Shown here one piece after another: positions 34,344 through 43,764 of a DNA stretch of 64,000 nt. The stretch comes from Granulicella arctica (GTDB taxonomy: Bacteria; Acidobacteriota; Terriglobia; Terriglobales; Acidobacteriaceae). Every line of letters starts with the position of its first letter. The stretch's first letter is position 1. The translations under genes and the position numbers were made by a program. The notes below the pieces were generated by a model. The model made no database searches. It was not told the DNA's origin and saw nothing but the letters and a program-made list of their open reading frames with translations. Where the stretch lies: the NCBI RefSeq assembly GCF_025685605.1, contig NZ_JAGTUT010000001.1, positions 4,154,001 through 4,218,000 of the forward strand. Reading direction: 5' to 3'.

Positions 34344-37300
34344 TCAATCAGACTTACCTGTAGCATTTACGCCATTGCCGGAGAAGTGTAGGTATGCCGC
34401 TTTGCCGGCGATGGAGAGTTCGACGACGGTGCCCGAAGGTGCGTTGGGACTTATGTGAAGCTTCCCGCCTATTGCTCGTGCGCGCTCGCGCATGCCAAGG
34501 ATGCCCCAATGACCATGATGAGATAGCTCGGACAGATTTGCTTGAATGCCACAGCCCGAGTCCGTGATACTGACGAAGAGGTGGAGCGTTTGATATATGA
34601 CATCTACACGGATGAGGTCGGCGCCAGAATGCCGGACGGAGTTGGTGATTGCCTCTCCCACGATCTGCTCCACTTCCTTCTGTACCGCTGGCGCTAGCAC
34701 CTGAGGTTGACCGGCGCAATGCACCTTTGGATGAAAGCCGGGCGGTAAGTTCATCGCTCGTATGTTTTTGACTAATGACGATTTTAGCAGGCCAGGAGAG
34801 GTGAGCGATGAGCGGAGACCTTCAACAGCCTGGCGGCTTTGTTCGGCAATCTCACGCAGCCGCTGCGATGCATTGTCGAGTAAGGAGGAGGGGTACGTGG
34901 TGCCTCCGGCCTGCTGTGAAGCAGCGTACATCTGCATTGACACGCCGAGTACTCCTTGAAGAAGTGTATCGTGCAGTTCACGGGCGATCCGCGCACGCTC
35001 CAGCATGCGGACATTCATTTGGGAGCTTACACGAGCTACACGCATTCGATGAAGTTGCCAAAAGCAGCCCGCAACAGAGAAGGCAAGCAACGAGAGAAAC
35101 CACAGGGTTTGATAGAAGTAAGGGATGATCCGAATCGGCAAAACACTAGGGATGGAGTTCCAGTGATCATAACCGTCGGAACTTTCAACCAGAAAGCTGT
35201 AGTTCCCAGGGGGAATGCCCGTGTAGGTGGCATAGCGGAGCGTGTCCGCTCTTCTCCATTCTTTGTCCCAGCCCTTGAGCCGGTAGCGGAAGTGGATGCG
35301 GCGGGAAATTTGCAATTCAGGAAGCGTATACCGGATCTCCAAGCGATGTCTTCCGGGTGGGATGATCAATGGTCCGTTTGTAGGAATAATGACATCGCCA
35401 TCATCCAAAATGATCTCGTCCACAAAATTAGGTGTGGGTGGGCTTGACTGTGTCTTACGCGGATCAATGGTAGCGATCTCATCGGGAGTGACGAACCATA
35501 GGTCACCGTGTTTGGAGAAGAATGCCGAGTTAGGGCGTGACAGTGCGTTATGGAAACCGTCGGCAGTTCCAAAAATTACAGGTAGGGCATGTGTGTCCGA
35601 AGCAAGCAGATTGCTTTTGCGCACTCGAATGACCCCCTGCTGTGTGCTCAGCCAGAGATTGCCTTCGGTGTCGGCAGCAAGGCCTACGATAACGCTTGTG
35701 GGCAGATTATCCCGTTGAGCAAACAGACGCGCCGTTCCCAGACCTGGAGGCACATAGATCAACCCCGACTCGGAGCCCGCCCATGCGCTTCCGTCGGTTG
35801 AAGTTTCAATCGATGTCACGTGAACGGACCCCAAGACGCGGCTCGGGATGCTATGCCGAATGATATCGAGGCCGGAAAGTGTACCTACCCAAATAGAACC
35901 TGATGCATCCTCGGCCAACGCACTCACATTGTTGTCATCTAACCCATCCGCGGAGGTGAAGGCACGAGAAGGACCGTGGGGCGGGTAGGCACGTACTCCG
36001 ATCTCTGAACCGGCCACCCAGATCGTGCCGTCGCGACCGATCAACATCGTTCCAACGGAATGCCACGGAATGCGAGGCAGATGCTGTTCCACCGCGCCGT
36101 CGCGCAACACCGCTCTGCCTTGCTTGTTCACAAAGACCATGCCTTGGCTGCCGCGACGATAACTGCGCACCCATAGGGGGATTACCTCCTGGCCCTTTGT
36201 TTCTCGAGAAGTGTTTCCTGAGGACGAGGCTTGCTGCGCAGCAGTGCCAAGCGCTATCGGAAGAAGTCGGTCGCCGCTCACATGGAACGAATACCTGCCA
36301 CACCCGAACCAAAGCTCGCCCTCGACGCTCTGCGATCGTTGCATACAGCTCGTTGACTGCGATGTCCCTTTTCCGGTGCGGTAGGAGGTGACCGATCCGT
36401 CGCTGAGTTGATTCAATCCGTCATTTGCACCGAGCCAAAGGCTGCCCTCGCGCGAGAAGTACAACATCCACAGTTCGTTGCTTACTAGACCTTCCCGTGC
36501 TCGCATACGCTCTATGCCTTGCGGGGTCATCCGGAAGAGCCCTTGTCCGGTGGAGCCAGTCCATATAGCATTGTTCGTGCAGTTGCTGTCGAGTGCCAGG
36601 ATTGTTGCCGTGGGTAATCCCGGCAAAGGCAGGACGGTGAAGCGACCACCATCGTACCGGGTCAGCCCGCCATCCCCTGCGATCCATAGTGCGCCTGTAC
36701 AGCCGACCGCGAGTGCATAGGTCCGCGTTCCCGCGAGCCCGTTCGCTTTCGTAAACTGCTTGAATCCTGAACTGGGGTTAAAAGCCAAGAGACCTTGAAA
36801 GGTTGCTATCCATAGCATTCCCTGCCGATCTTCGATGAGCGCATTCACCTCCTCAGGTAGTTTCAGGACTTGGGTTGGAAAGAGTTGCACACGACGACCA
36901 TCAAAATGAAACAACTGGCTCTGCCAGGTGACGGCCCAAACTCCACCTCTTGAGTCAGACGCGATGCGCCAAACGGATGCTGCAGGTAGGCCGTCAGCGA
37001 CTCCAAAGGTGTGGAAGTGGCCGCCACGATATTGTGTCAGACCATTGTCACTGCTGATCCAGAGGCTACCATCCTCGTCCTCGGCCAAACCTGTGATCGA
37101 ATCGCTTGGGATAGAGTCGGCCTGGCCGACCTTCCAGGTGGTGAATGTCGCGCCATCGAAGCGTGCTAGACCTCCTCGCGTGCCGATCCAAAGAAAGCCG
37201 TCGTGCGTTTCAAGCATCGCACGGATCGAGTTTTGTGGAAGGCCATTTTCCGAGGTCCACGTGCGCAAGAGATGTTGCTGCAGGCTGCGCCCCGGATCGA

Positions 37301-37526
37301 GTCCGAAGCAACTCATGCTGATGAGGCAGAGAACGAAGTAGTACAAAACAAGCTCTGATTGCGGGCGAAGACTGGGATGTGTCTTCTGAAACTCAAGTGA
37401 ATCCCCTTGACGGCTTACAGGACAGAGCAGCACCGTACTAACCTCCACGTGAGACTTGGGCACGAACTCGGATATCTGGCGATCATAACCGTCTTGATGC
37501 GGGCTGTTAGGAGTTGGGGCGTCCAC
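34344..37526 (-). CDS. propeller-type sensor histidine kinase (Reg_prop, Y_Y_Y, HisKA_3)
   Basis: A 1060-residue protein. An N-terminal hydrophobic stretch (about 60-74) leads into two seven-bladed propellers built from repeats such as GFLWIGTRGGLARFDG, GSLWISSDNGLTQY and GSIWVGTLSGLDII (about 85-720). Next is a Y_Y_Y domain (FRYRLKGWDKEWR; PPGNYSFLVES), one membrane helix (about 805-825), a HisKA_3 box (RIARELHDTLLQGVLG) and an ATPase domain (SVRHSGADL, DSGCGIQ, GILGMRERARAIGG). This is the periplasmic-propeller arrangement of Bacteroides polysaccharide sensors, here without a fused regulator. The start is uncertain: GTG 37526 has no good ribosome binding site. Confidence 0.88.
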   Translation of the reverse strand: MDAPTPNSPHQDGYDRQISEFVPKSHVEVSTVLLCPVSRQGDSLEFQKTHPSLRPQSELVLYYFVLCLISMSCFGLDPGRSLQQHLLRTWTSENGLPQNSIRAMLETHDGFLWIGTRGGLARFDGATFTTWKVGQADSIPSDSITGLAEDEDGSLWISSDNGLTQYRGGHFHTFGVADGLPAASVWRIASDSRGGVWAVTWQSQLFHFDGRRVQLFPTQVLKLPEEVNALIEDRQGMLWIATFQGLLAFNPSSGFKQFTKANGLAGTRTYALAVGCTGALWIAGDGGLTRYDGGRFTVLPLPGLPTATILALDSNCTNNAIWTGSTGQGLFRMTPQGIERMRAREGLVSNELWMLYFSREGSLWLGANDGLNQLSDGSVTSYRTGKGTSQSTSCMQRSQSVEGELWFGCGRYSFHVSGDRLLPIALGTAAQQASSSGNTSRETKGQEVIPLWVRSYRRGSQGMVFVNKQGRAVLRDGAVEQHLPRIPWHSVGTMLIGRDGTIWVAGSEIGVRAYPPHGPSRAFTSADGLDDNNVSALAEDASGSIWVGTLSGLDIIRHSIPSRVLGSVHVTSIETSTDGSAWAGSESGLIYVPPGLGTARLFAQRDNLPTSVIVGLAADTEGNLWLSTQQGVIRVRKSNLLASDTHALPVIFGTADGFHNALSRPNSAFFSKHGDLWFVTPDEIATIDPRKTQSSPPTPNFVDEIILDDGDVIIPTNGPLIIPPGRHRLEIRYTLPELQISRRIHFRYRLKGWDKEWRRADTLRYATYTGIPPGNYSFLVESSDGYDHWNSIPSVLPIRIIPYFYQTLWFLSLLAFSVAGCFWQLHRMRVARVSSQMNVRMLERARIARELHDTLLQGVLGVSMQMYAASQQAGGTTYPSSLLDNASQRLREIAEQSRQAVEGLRSSLTSPGLLKSSLVKNIRAMNLPPGFHPKVHCAGQPQVLAPAVQKEVEQIVGEAITNSVRHSGADLIRVDVIYQTLHLFVSITDSGCGIQANLSELSHHGHWGILGMRERARAIGGKLHISPNAPSGTVVELSIAGKAAYLHFSGNGVNATGKSD

Positions 37527-37707
37527 GTTCCGTTAATAGCCAAAAGAAGTACGGATAAAGCACTCTTTCTCCCGATGCCAATCTATGCGCGATGCATCTA
37601 GACTTCACAACCGTAACCCTTAGTTGAAATTAATAAGCGGTCCGCCGCCACATGTGGCTAGGACTGCCTGCAAAGTTTTAGAAACTATCTTATTAGAGGC
37701 TGAGACG

Positions 37708-40700
37708 ATGAGTATCTTGCGTTTTAGAAGTAGCTGTTTCTTAGTGTCCTTTCTGCTTATGTCTATGGTCGTGAGGGTGGCGCAGGGTCAGCAGGACCAA
37801 GGGGCGATCGTGGGTGTCGTTAGCGACAGTTCGGGCGCTGTTGTTCCGAATGCCCAGGTCACGCTCACCAACACGGATCAAGGTCTCGTATTGAAGGTCA
37901 CCGCAGATGGACGCGGAGTTTACAGCTTTTCTCCTGTGAAGATTGGGAATTACTCGGTCAGCGTGACGGCTTCAGGATTTGCTACCACGCTTCAGGAACA
38001 CCTGCATGTTGACGCGCAGCAGCGCGTTAATGCCGACCTTGTTCTCCATCCGGGCAGCGCATCGCAAAACGTGACGGTGAGTACGGCCCCGCCACTGCTT
38101 GAAACGGAGCAAGCCTCGGTGGGCCAAGTGTTCAGTGCGGAAGCCTTGGACCAGGCACCCTTGAACGGCCGGAACTGGCTCTTCATCGCTCAGTTAAGCG
38201 CCGGGGTCGCTCCCCCGTCCGGCGCTCGCGGCGCAGGCACAGGCGACTTCTCCGCAAGCGGGTCTCGATCAGACCAGAACAACTTCATTCTGGATGGCGT
38301 CGACAACAATGTAAACGTCGTCGACTTCCTAAACGGCGCTTCTTACACCATACAGCCGCCGCCGGACGCCATGGCCGAAGTCAACATCCAGACTAGCAGC
38401 TACAGCGCTGAATTCGGACACTCCTCCGGAGCCGTCGTGAACGCGAGCATCAAGTCGGGAACAAATAATTTTCATGGCAGCCTCTGGGAGTACCTCCGCA
38501 ACGACGCCTTTAATACGCATGAATACTTCGATCAACCGAATACCTCAATTCCGGAGTACCGCCAAAACATCTTCGGAGGCACGCTGGGCGGTCCTCTCCT
38601 GCGGAACAAACTCTTCTTCTTCGGTGACGTCCAAGGCAATCGCGTTGTGAACGGTACCAATGAGATCTTGACGGTGCCGACCGCGCTCGAGCGGCAGGGC
38701 AACTTCAGCGAGCTGTTGAACTCGACACAGACCGGCGGCGCGCCAATCTATCTATACCAGCAGCGGTCCGGTGGCGGACCAACCCCGCAGGCGCCCGGCG
38801 CCACAATTGCCACGGCGAGTTCCTACCAGCAAAGCTGCAACGGCCAACTCAACGTATTGTGCCCATCGGCCATCAATGCTACTGCGCAGAGGCTCCTCAA
38901 CCTTTACCCGCTTCCGAACCGCGTTAACACTGCAGGAAACGGCCTGCTCAGCAGCAACTTCACGGAACCGCTCAACAACACCGACAAGACCGTGCAGTGG
39001 GACGCGCGCGTCGACTACAATCAGAGCGCGGCCGACCAGGGCTTTGTGCGTTACAGCTACCAGCACGAGTATCAGCTCTACCCGCCGCCGCTCGGACCTG
39101 TCCTGGACGGTGGCAGCTTCGGCACGGACGGCAACGAGGTAAACCTCGGCGAGAATTTTGCGCTAAGCGAAACGCACATCTTTTCTCCGAAGGTCTTGAA
39201 CGAGTTCCGTTTCGGCTATAACTATGGGCACTTTTCCTATACACAGCCCAACGCGACCAATCTCGGCCTCGCCGCTTCCTACGGCCTGGGGGGCATTCCT
39301 GAAAGCCCGCTGAACGGCGGCCTGCCAAACCTGTACTTTTCGGGCAACGCCGGCATCCAGGATGCCGGTTCGCCCAACTACTACCCATCAGACGAGCATG
39401 AGAACGTCTGGCAGGCGCTCGATAACGTGACTTTTTCCTTCGGTAACCATTCCATCAGAACTGGAGTCAGCATCCAGCGCATACGCTTCAGTACGCTACA
39501 GCCGCCGGGTGGGCATGGCAACTATAACTACACGGGGAGCTACTCGAGTGCGTATGGGATCGCTAACACGGGCAATCCCGTCGCCGACTTCCTTTCGGAC
39601 AATCAGAACAACAGCTATCTCACTTCAGCGAACACGGTAGACGACGTGCGCTGGGATCGCGCCGCCTACATTCAGGACGACTGGAAAGTGTCGAAGCGCC
39701 TGACCGTCAACCTTGGGCTTCGGATCGAAAACCAGACGCCGTACTTCGAGCGTCACGGCGAGCAGGCGGACTTCTATCAGACTGCGGGCGTGACGTACAA
39801 CCCTTCGGCCGGCCAGCAGGGACAGTCGAGCAGCGCCGGCGTGTACGTCCTGCCGAACAGTGCCCGTAACACTCCATTGCCTGCTAATTTCGTAAGCCAG
39901 CTTGAAGCAAATAACATCACGATTAAGTATTCGAGTAGCCAGTACCTGATTAACTACCAGACGCTGGACTGGGGGCCGCGCGTCGGGCTTGCCTACAAGC
40001 TGGATTCCCAAAGCGTAATCCGCGCCGGTTATGGTCTTTACTATGGTGGCCTTGAAAGCACCGGGTTCGCCCCCAATTTAGGGCTGAACTACCCTTTCTT
40101 CTATAGAACCGCTATTACAAATCCTGGCAACGTGGCCTGCATTTACAGCAATGGGTGCCCTACGGACGGGATCGCCCTAGAGACTGGCTACACCAACTTT
40201 CTTGCCAATGGGGGACTTGCAAACGCGAACGGAACGCCTAGCCTCAACGGCATTACGAACAATCTCCGAACGCCTTATACGCAGCAATTCAACCTTTCTT
40301 TTCAGGTAGACCTTGGACACGGATTTACGACGACAATCGGCTATGTGGGGTCGCTCACGCGTCACGCCTCGAACTTCGTCAACGCCAACAGTTCGCCTGT
40401 TATTACGCCGCTTTGCAACAGCGCCGGGGTTGGCGGTGCGCCGACCAATCTCCCCTGCGGGACCAGCAACTCACAAAATCCATTCAGCAACATTGGACTA
40501 AGTTATCAGTTGAACGACGGCCTTGCGGCGTATCACTCCTTACAGACGAAGTTGGAGAAACGCCTCAACAGAAATCTCAGTTTCCTGACGACCTACACCT
40601 GGTCGCACCAGATGACGGATTCGGGAACCGCCATCGCGCAGGGCGATAACTTTACCAGCGCGGGTGGAGCGCCCAACTATTACATCTTCGGTACGCGCGC

Positions 40701-41376
40701 GGGCTATGCCAACGGTCCGGAAGATGTGCGCAACCGCTACACCTTCAGCGGCAATTACACTCTGCCGGTGGGCAGGGGCCAGCGCTGGTTGAACGGCAAT
40801 GGCATCGCTACGGTTGCCTTAGGCGGGTGGCAGACCTCGCTCACCGAGCAAATTCAGGACGGCGAGCCCTTCACCGTGGGAACAGCCAACTTCACGGGGG
40901 TCAACAATCTCAGCCAGAACGCCATCCTCATCCGAGATCCGTTCGCGGGTGGCGGGACGCCGGATCCAAGCTTAAACTTCCCCGCAGGAGCCACCTGCCC
41001 GACCAAGGTGCACACGTTATCAGCCTGGTTCAATCCTTGCGCGTTCAAGAACCCTCTGGCGGCCTCGGCTGTCACAGGTCCGATCACCACCGCTGGGGCG
41101 GCCGCCCCGTTCCTGGGCGACCGCAATAACCAGATCCCAGGCGTGGGATATAACCGCACCAACATGTCTGTATTCAAGTCATTCCCGGTCTACCGCGAGT
41201 CGCAGCTACAGCTGCGCGCAGACATCTTCAACGTCTTCAACACGCCTGCCTTTATTATCACGGGCGGAAACGACGGTCCCAACGGAGCAGTCATTGGTCC
41301 TGGGAGCTATCGGTTTTTCCAAAATAACACTCCAAACTCACGCTTTTTTCAGTTCTCGCTCAAACTTACCTACTAA
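37708..41376 (+). CDS. Oar-like TonB-dependent receptor
   Basis: About 1222 residues. A signal peptide (to about AQGQQDQ) is followed by a carboxypeptidase-regulatory domain (GAIVGVVSDSSGAVVPNAQVTLTN), a plug-like region (ALDQAPLNGRNWLFIAQLSAGV; NFILDGVDNN) and a long beta-barrel with aromatic C-terminal residues (FFQFSLKLTY). This is the large outer-membrane importer type of Acidobacteria; no SusD gene accompanies it. ATG 37708 is preferred because it begins the signal peptide; the frame is open to 37624. It is divergent from the propeller sensor kinase and starts the run of glycosidase genes, so it should import their glycan products or substrate. Confidence 0.88.
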   Translation: MSILRFRSSCFLVSFLLMSMVVRVAQGQQDQGAIVGVVSDSSGAVVPNAQVTLTNTDQGLVLKVTADGRGVYSFSPVKIGNYSVSVTASGFATTLQEHLHVDAQQRVNADLVLHPGSASQNVTVSTAPPLLETEQASVGQVFSAEALDQAPLNGRNWLFIAQLSAGVAPPSGARGAGTGDFSASGSRSDQNNFILDGVDNNVNVVDFLNGASYTIQPPPDAMAEVNIQTSSYSAEFGHSSGAVVNASIKSGTNNFHGSLWEYLRNDAFNTHEYFDQPNTSIPEYRQNIFGGTLGGPLLRNKLFFFGDVQGNRVVNGTNEILTVPTALERQGNFSELLNSTQTGGAPIYLYQQRSGGGPTPQAPGATIATASSYQQSCNGQLNVLCPSAINATAQRLLNLYPLPNRVNTAGNGLLSSNFTEPLNNTDKTVQWDARVDYNQSAADQGFVRYSYQHEYQLYPPPLGPVLDGGSFGTDGNEVNLGENFALSETHIFSPKVLNEFRFGYNYGHFSYTQPNATNLGLAASYGLGGIPESPLNGGLPNLYFSGNAGIQDAGSPNYYPSDEHENVWQALDNVTFSFGNHSIRTGVSIQRIRFSTLQPPGGHGNYNYTGSYSSAYGIANTGNPVADFLSDNQNNSYLTSANTVDDVRWDRAAYIQDDWKVSKRLTVNLGLRIENQTPYFERHGEQADFYQTAGVTYNPSAGQQGQSSSAGVYVLPNSARNTPLPANFVSQLEANNITIKYSSSQYLINYQTLDWGPRVGLAYKLDSQSVIRAGYGLYYGGLESTGFAPNLGLNYPFFYRTAITNPGNVACIYSNGCPTDGIALETGYTNFLANGGLANANGTPSLNGITNNLRTPYTQQFNLSFQVDLGHGFTTTIGYVGSLTRHASNFVNANSSPVITPLCNSAGVGGAPTNLPCGTSNSQNPFSNIGLSYQLNDGLAAYHSLQTKLEKRLNRNLSFLTTYTWSHQMTDSGTAIAQGDNFTSAGGAPNYYIFGTRAGYANGPEDVRNRYTFSGNYTLPVGRGQRWLNGNGIATVALGGWQTSLTEQIQDGEPFTVGTANFTGVNNLSQNAILIRDPFAGGGTPDPSLNFPAGATCPTKVHTLSAWFNPCAFKNPLAASAVTGPITTAGAAAPFLGDRNNQIPGVGYNRTNMSVFKSFPVYRESQLQLRADIFNVFNTPAFIITGGNDGPNGAVIGPGSYRFFQNNTPNSRFFQFSLKLTY

Positions 41377-41414
41377 AGCTTTCTGGTAAGTCGTCTGATT
41401 GAGTCTTTCAGAAC

Positions 41415-41433
41415 GGGTACGCTCGCTGTACCC
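41415..41433 (+). repeat. hairpin between receptor and GH59 genes
   Basis: GGGTAC-GCTCGCT-GTACCC forms a 6-bp stem 38 bases after the receptor stop. There is no T-run, so it may tune read-through or RNA stability rather than terminate. Confidence 0.35.
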
Positions 41434-41488
41434 ATACGCTCCCATCGCAGTGATGAATACCTAAACAGGGGAAAGATAGGGACCGTAG

Positions 41489-43471
41489 ATGGTGAGCAAA
41501 TGGTTGCATACGGCGATTGCGCTCCTGATAATGTCGCTGCCAGTGGCGGCGCAGGAACACGCAGCGCCAGAGTTAGCCACGAGAGTCAACCTTGATGGAG
41601 CGGGCACAGGGCGCACCTTCGGAGGTGTCGGGGCTATCAGCGGCGGCGGCGGAAATTCGCGGCTGCTGATTGATTATCCGGCGAAGCAGCGCAATGAGAT
41701 CCTGGACTACCTGTTCAAGCCCGGGTATGGGGCGTCGCTGCAGATCCTCAAGATAGAAATCGGCGGAGATGCCAACTCTACGGACGGCGCCGAACCAAGC
41801 ATCGAGCACACACGTGGCATTGTGAACTGCAATGCCGGGTATGAGTTCTGGTTGGCCGAAGAGGCCAAGCGCCGCAATCCAAACCTAAAACTTTACGGAT
41901 TGGCCTGGGCCGCCCCGGGTTGGATCGGAGACGGGAAGTTCTGGTCACAAGACATGATCGATTACCTTATGACCTGGTTGAATTGCGCAAGTTCCCACGG
42001 CTTAACCATTGATTACTTGGGGGGTTGGAATGAAAGGGGCTTTGACGTCGGCTGGTATAAGCGTCTTCATTCTGCTTTAGCGGCAAAGCATTCGGCGATC
42101 AAGATTGTCGGTGACGACTCAGGCTGGGAGGTAGCCGCCGAGATGGCGAAAGATCCCGACCTCGCCAAGTCGATCGACATCATTGGCGTGCACTACTCCT
42201 GCGAGGGTGGTGATGGAGGAAACGCAGAGTCGTGCCATTCCACGGCCGCCGGTGTCAATTCGGGCAAACCGCTTTGGGATAGCGAAAGCGGTTCACAAGA
42301 TGACAATACGGGCGCCGGTCCCCTAATCCGTGCAATTACTCGCGGCTACCTCGACTCGAAGATGACGGGCCTTCTGAACTGGCCTCTTGTTGCGGCTATC
42401 ACTCCGAACCTGCCATACCCGACCGTTGGATTGATGATTGCTGCGGAACCTTGGTCAGGCAATTACAGCATCGGACAAAGCTTATGGATCACCGCGCATG
42501 TCACTCAGTTCACCCAATCGGGCTGGAGCTTTGTGGACAGCGCCAGCGGCTATCTTGGTGGGGATCGTCTCAACGGCAGCTACATCTCCCTGCGTTCGCC
42601 AGACGGTGCCGACGCGAGCACGATTGTCGAAACAACTACTGCTACTTCATCTACGGCCTTGGAGTTCAATGCTCCCGGCATCCTGAGGGGAAAGCAGTTG
42701 CACGTATGGGCCACCGACCTGAATGCCACATACGGAACTAAAATTTTCACCCATGTGGCCGACCTGAACCTAGACGGTTCAGACCGCTCACGGTTCACTC
42801 TTCAACCGGGCTATGTTTACACCTTTAGCACCATCAGAAACGCGGAAAAAGGGAACGCGGAGCCTCCGGCAACAAGCCACCTCGAACTTCCATACAAGGA
42901 CGACTTTGAGCGCTACGCCTCAGGGAGCGAAGCTCGGTATGTCTCCGATATGCAAGGATCGTTCGAGGTGCAAGCCTGCGCGGCGAGTAGGGGAGGCAAG
43001 TGTCTTCAGCAGATGGCGCCAACAAAACCAATTGAATGGCAGGATGACAGCGACGTATTTACCTTAATAGGAGATCCATCCTGGTCAAATTACACCGTGA
43101 GCGTTGATGTGGAATTGGCTAAACCGGGAACCGTCGAATTGATCGGCCGGGCTGAGGTCCAGAAAAGACCGCAGTCGCACCAGCAGGGCTACTACCTACA
43201 AGTGGACGATCAAGGTGTATGGACGTTGCTAAAGAACAACTCAGACGGCGACCACACTCTGCTAGCCAAGGGAGTAGCAGCGCCTCTCGGCACGAGCCGT
43301 TGGCATCGTCTAAGCCTTTCGTTTGACGGTGCACACCTTACCGCCTCCTTGGACGGGCACGATCTCACCTCGGTTACGGATGCCTCCTATCGAAACGGTC
43401 AGATCGGATTGGGGACCGTCGGCTACGACTTGGATCAATTCGATGACCTTTCCATAAAGCAGCCCCGGTGA
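41489..43471 (+). CDS. GH59 galactocerebrosidase-like beta-galactosidase
   Basis: A 660-residue secreted protein (signal to about AAQEH). It follows human GALC closely in pattern: FGGVGAISGGGGNSRLL, ILDYLFKPGYGASLQILKIEIGGD, the acid/base Glu182 in GGWNERG, and the nucleophile Glu266 in LWDSES. IAAEPWSGNY and TQFTQSGW follow. After the TIM barrel and beta-sandwich the C-terminus has a lectin-like domain (about 470-655). GALC removes beta-galactose from galactosylceramide. Bacterial members are few and their substrates largely unknown; here the neighbours suggest a galactose-capped glycan. The family call is firm, the substrate open. Confidence 0.9.
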   Translation: MVSKWLHTAIALLIMSLPVAAQEHAAPELATRVNLDGAGTGRTFGGVGAISGGGGNSRLLIDYPAKQRNEILDYLFKPGYGASLQILKIEIGGDANSTDGAEPSIEHTRGIVNCNAGYEFWLAEEAKRRNPNLKLYGLAWAAPGWIGDGKFWSQDMIDYLMTWLNCASSHGLTIDYLGGWNERGFDVGWYKRLHSALAAKHSAIKIVGDDSGWEVAAEMAKDPDLAKSIDIIGVHYSCEGGDGGNAESCHSTAAGVNSGKPLWDSESGSQDDNTGAGPLIRAITRGYLDSKMTGLLNWPLVAAITPNLPYPTVGLMIAAEPWSGNYSIGQSLWITAHVTQFTQSGWSFVDSASGYLGGDRLNGSYISLRSPDGADASTIVETTTATSSTALEFNAPGILRGKQLHVWATDLNATYGTKIFTHVADLNLDGSDRSRFTLQPGYVYTFSTIRNAEKGNAEPPATSHLELPYKDDFERYASGSEARYVSDMQGSFEVQACAASRGGKCLQQMAPTKPIEWQDDSDVFTLIGDPSWSNYTVSVDVELAKPGTVELIGRAEVQKRPQSHQQGYYLQVDDQGVWTLLKNNSDGDHTLLAKGVAAPLGTSRWHRLSLSFDGAHLTASLDGHDLTSVTDASYRNGQIGLGTVGYDLDQFDDLSIKQPR

Positions 43472-43764
43472 CAGGGTCAGCAGATGGTGTGAATTAAGGA
43501 GCAAATCGTTGCAACCGACAAGACGCTGTGATCGTGCATTTCTGAAAATGTTCCTACGGAACAAGTTGGAGTCTTCAACGTGTATCAGGGAGTTGGCAAC
43601 GTTGTCTTCAGCACGCAACATTCTCGGAGTTGTGAATTCCTCAAGTTGGGATGTGGGTGCTGTTCCTGCCGTTTCTTGAGAAATGGCTTGCCTCACAGCA
43701 TCACAAGACTCGATCTTCCGATCAAGTCGTCCATCAGAGCTTTAGATTGTCCCCGTGAGGTGTT

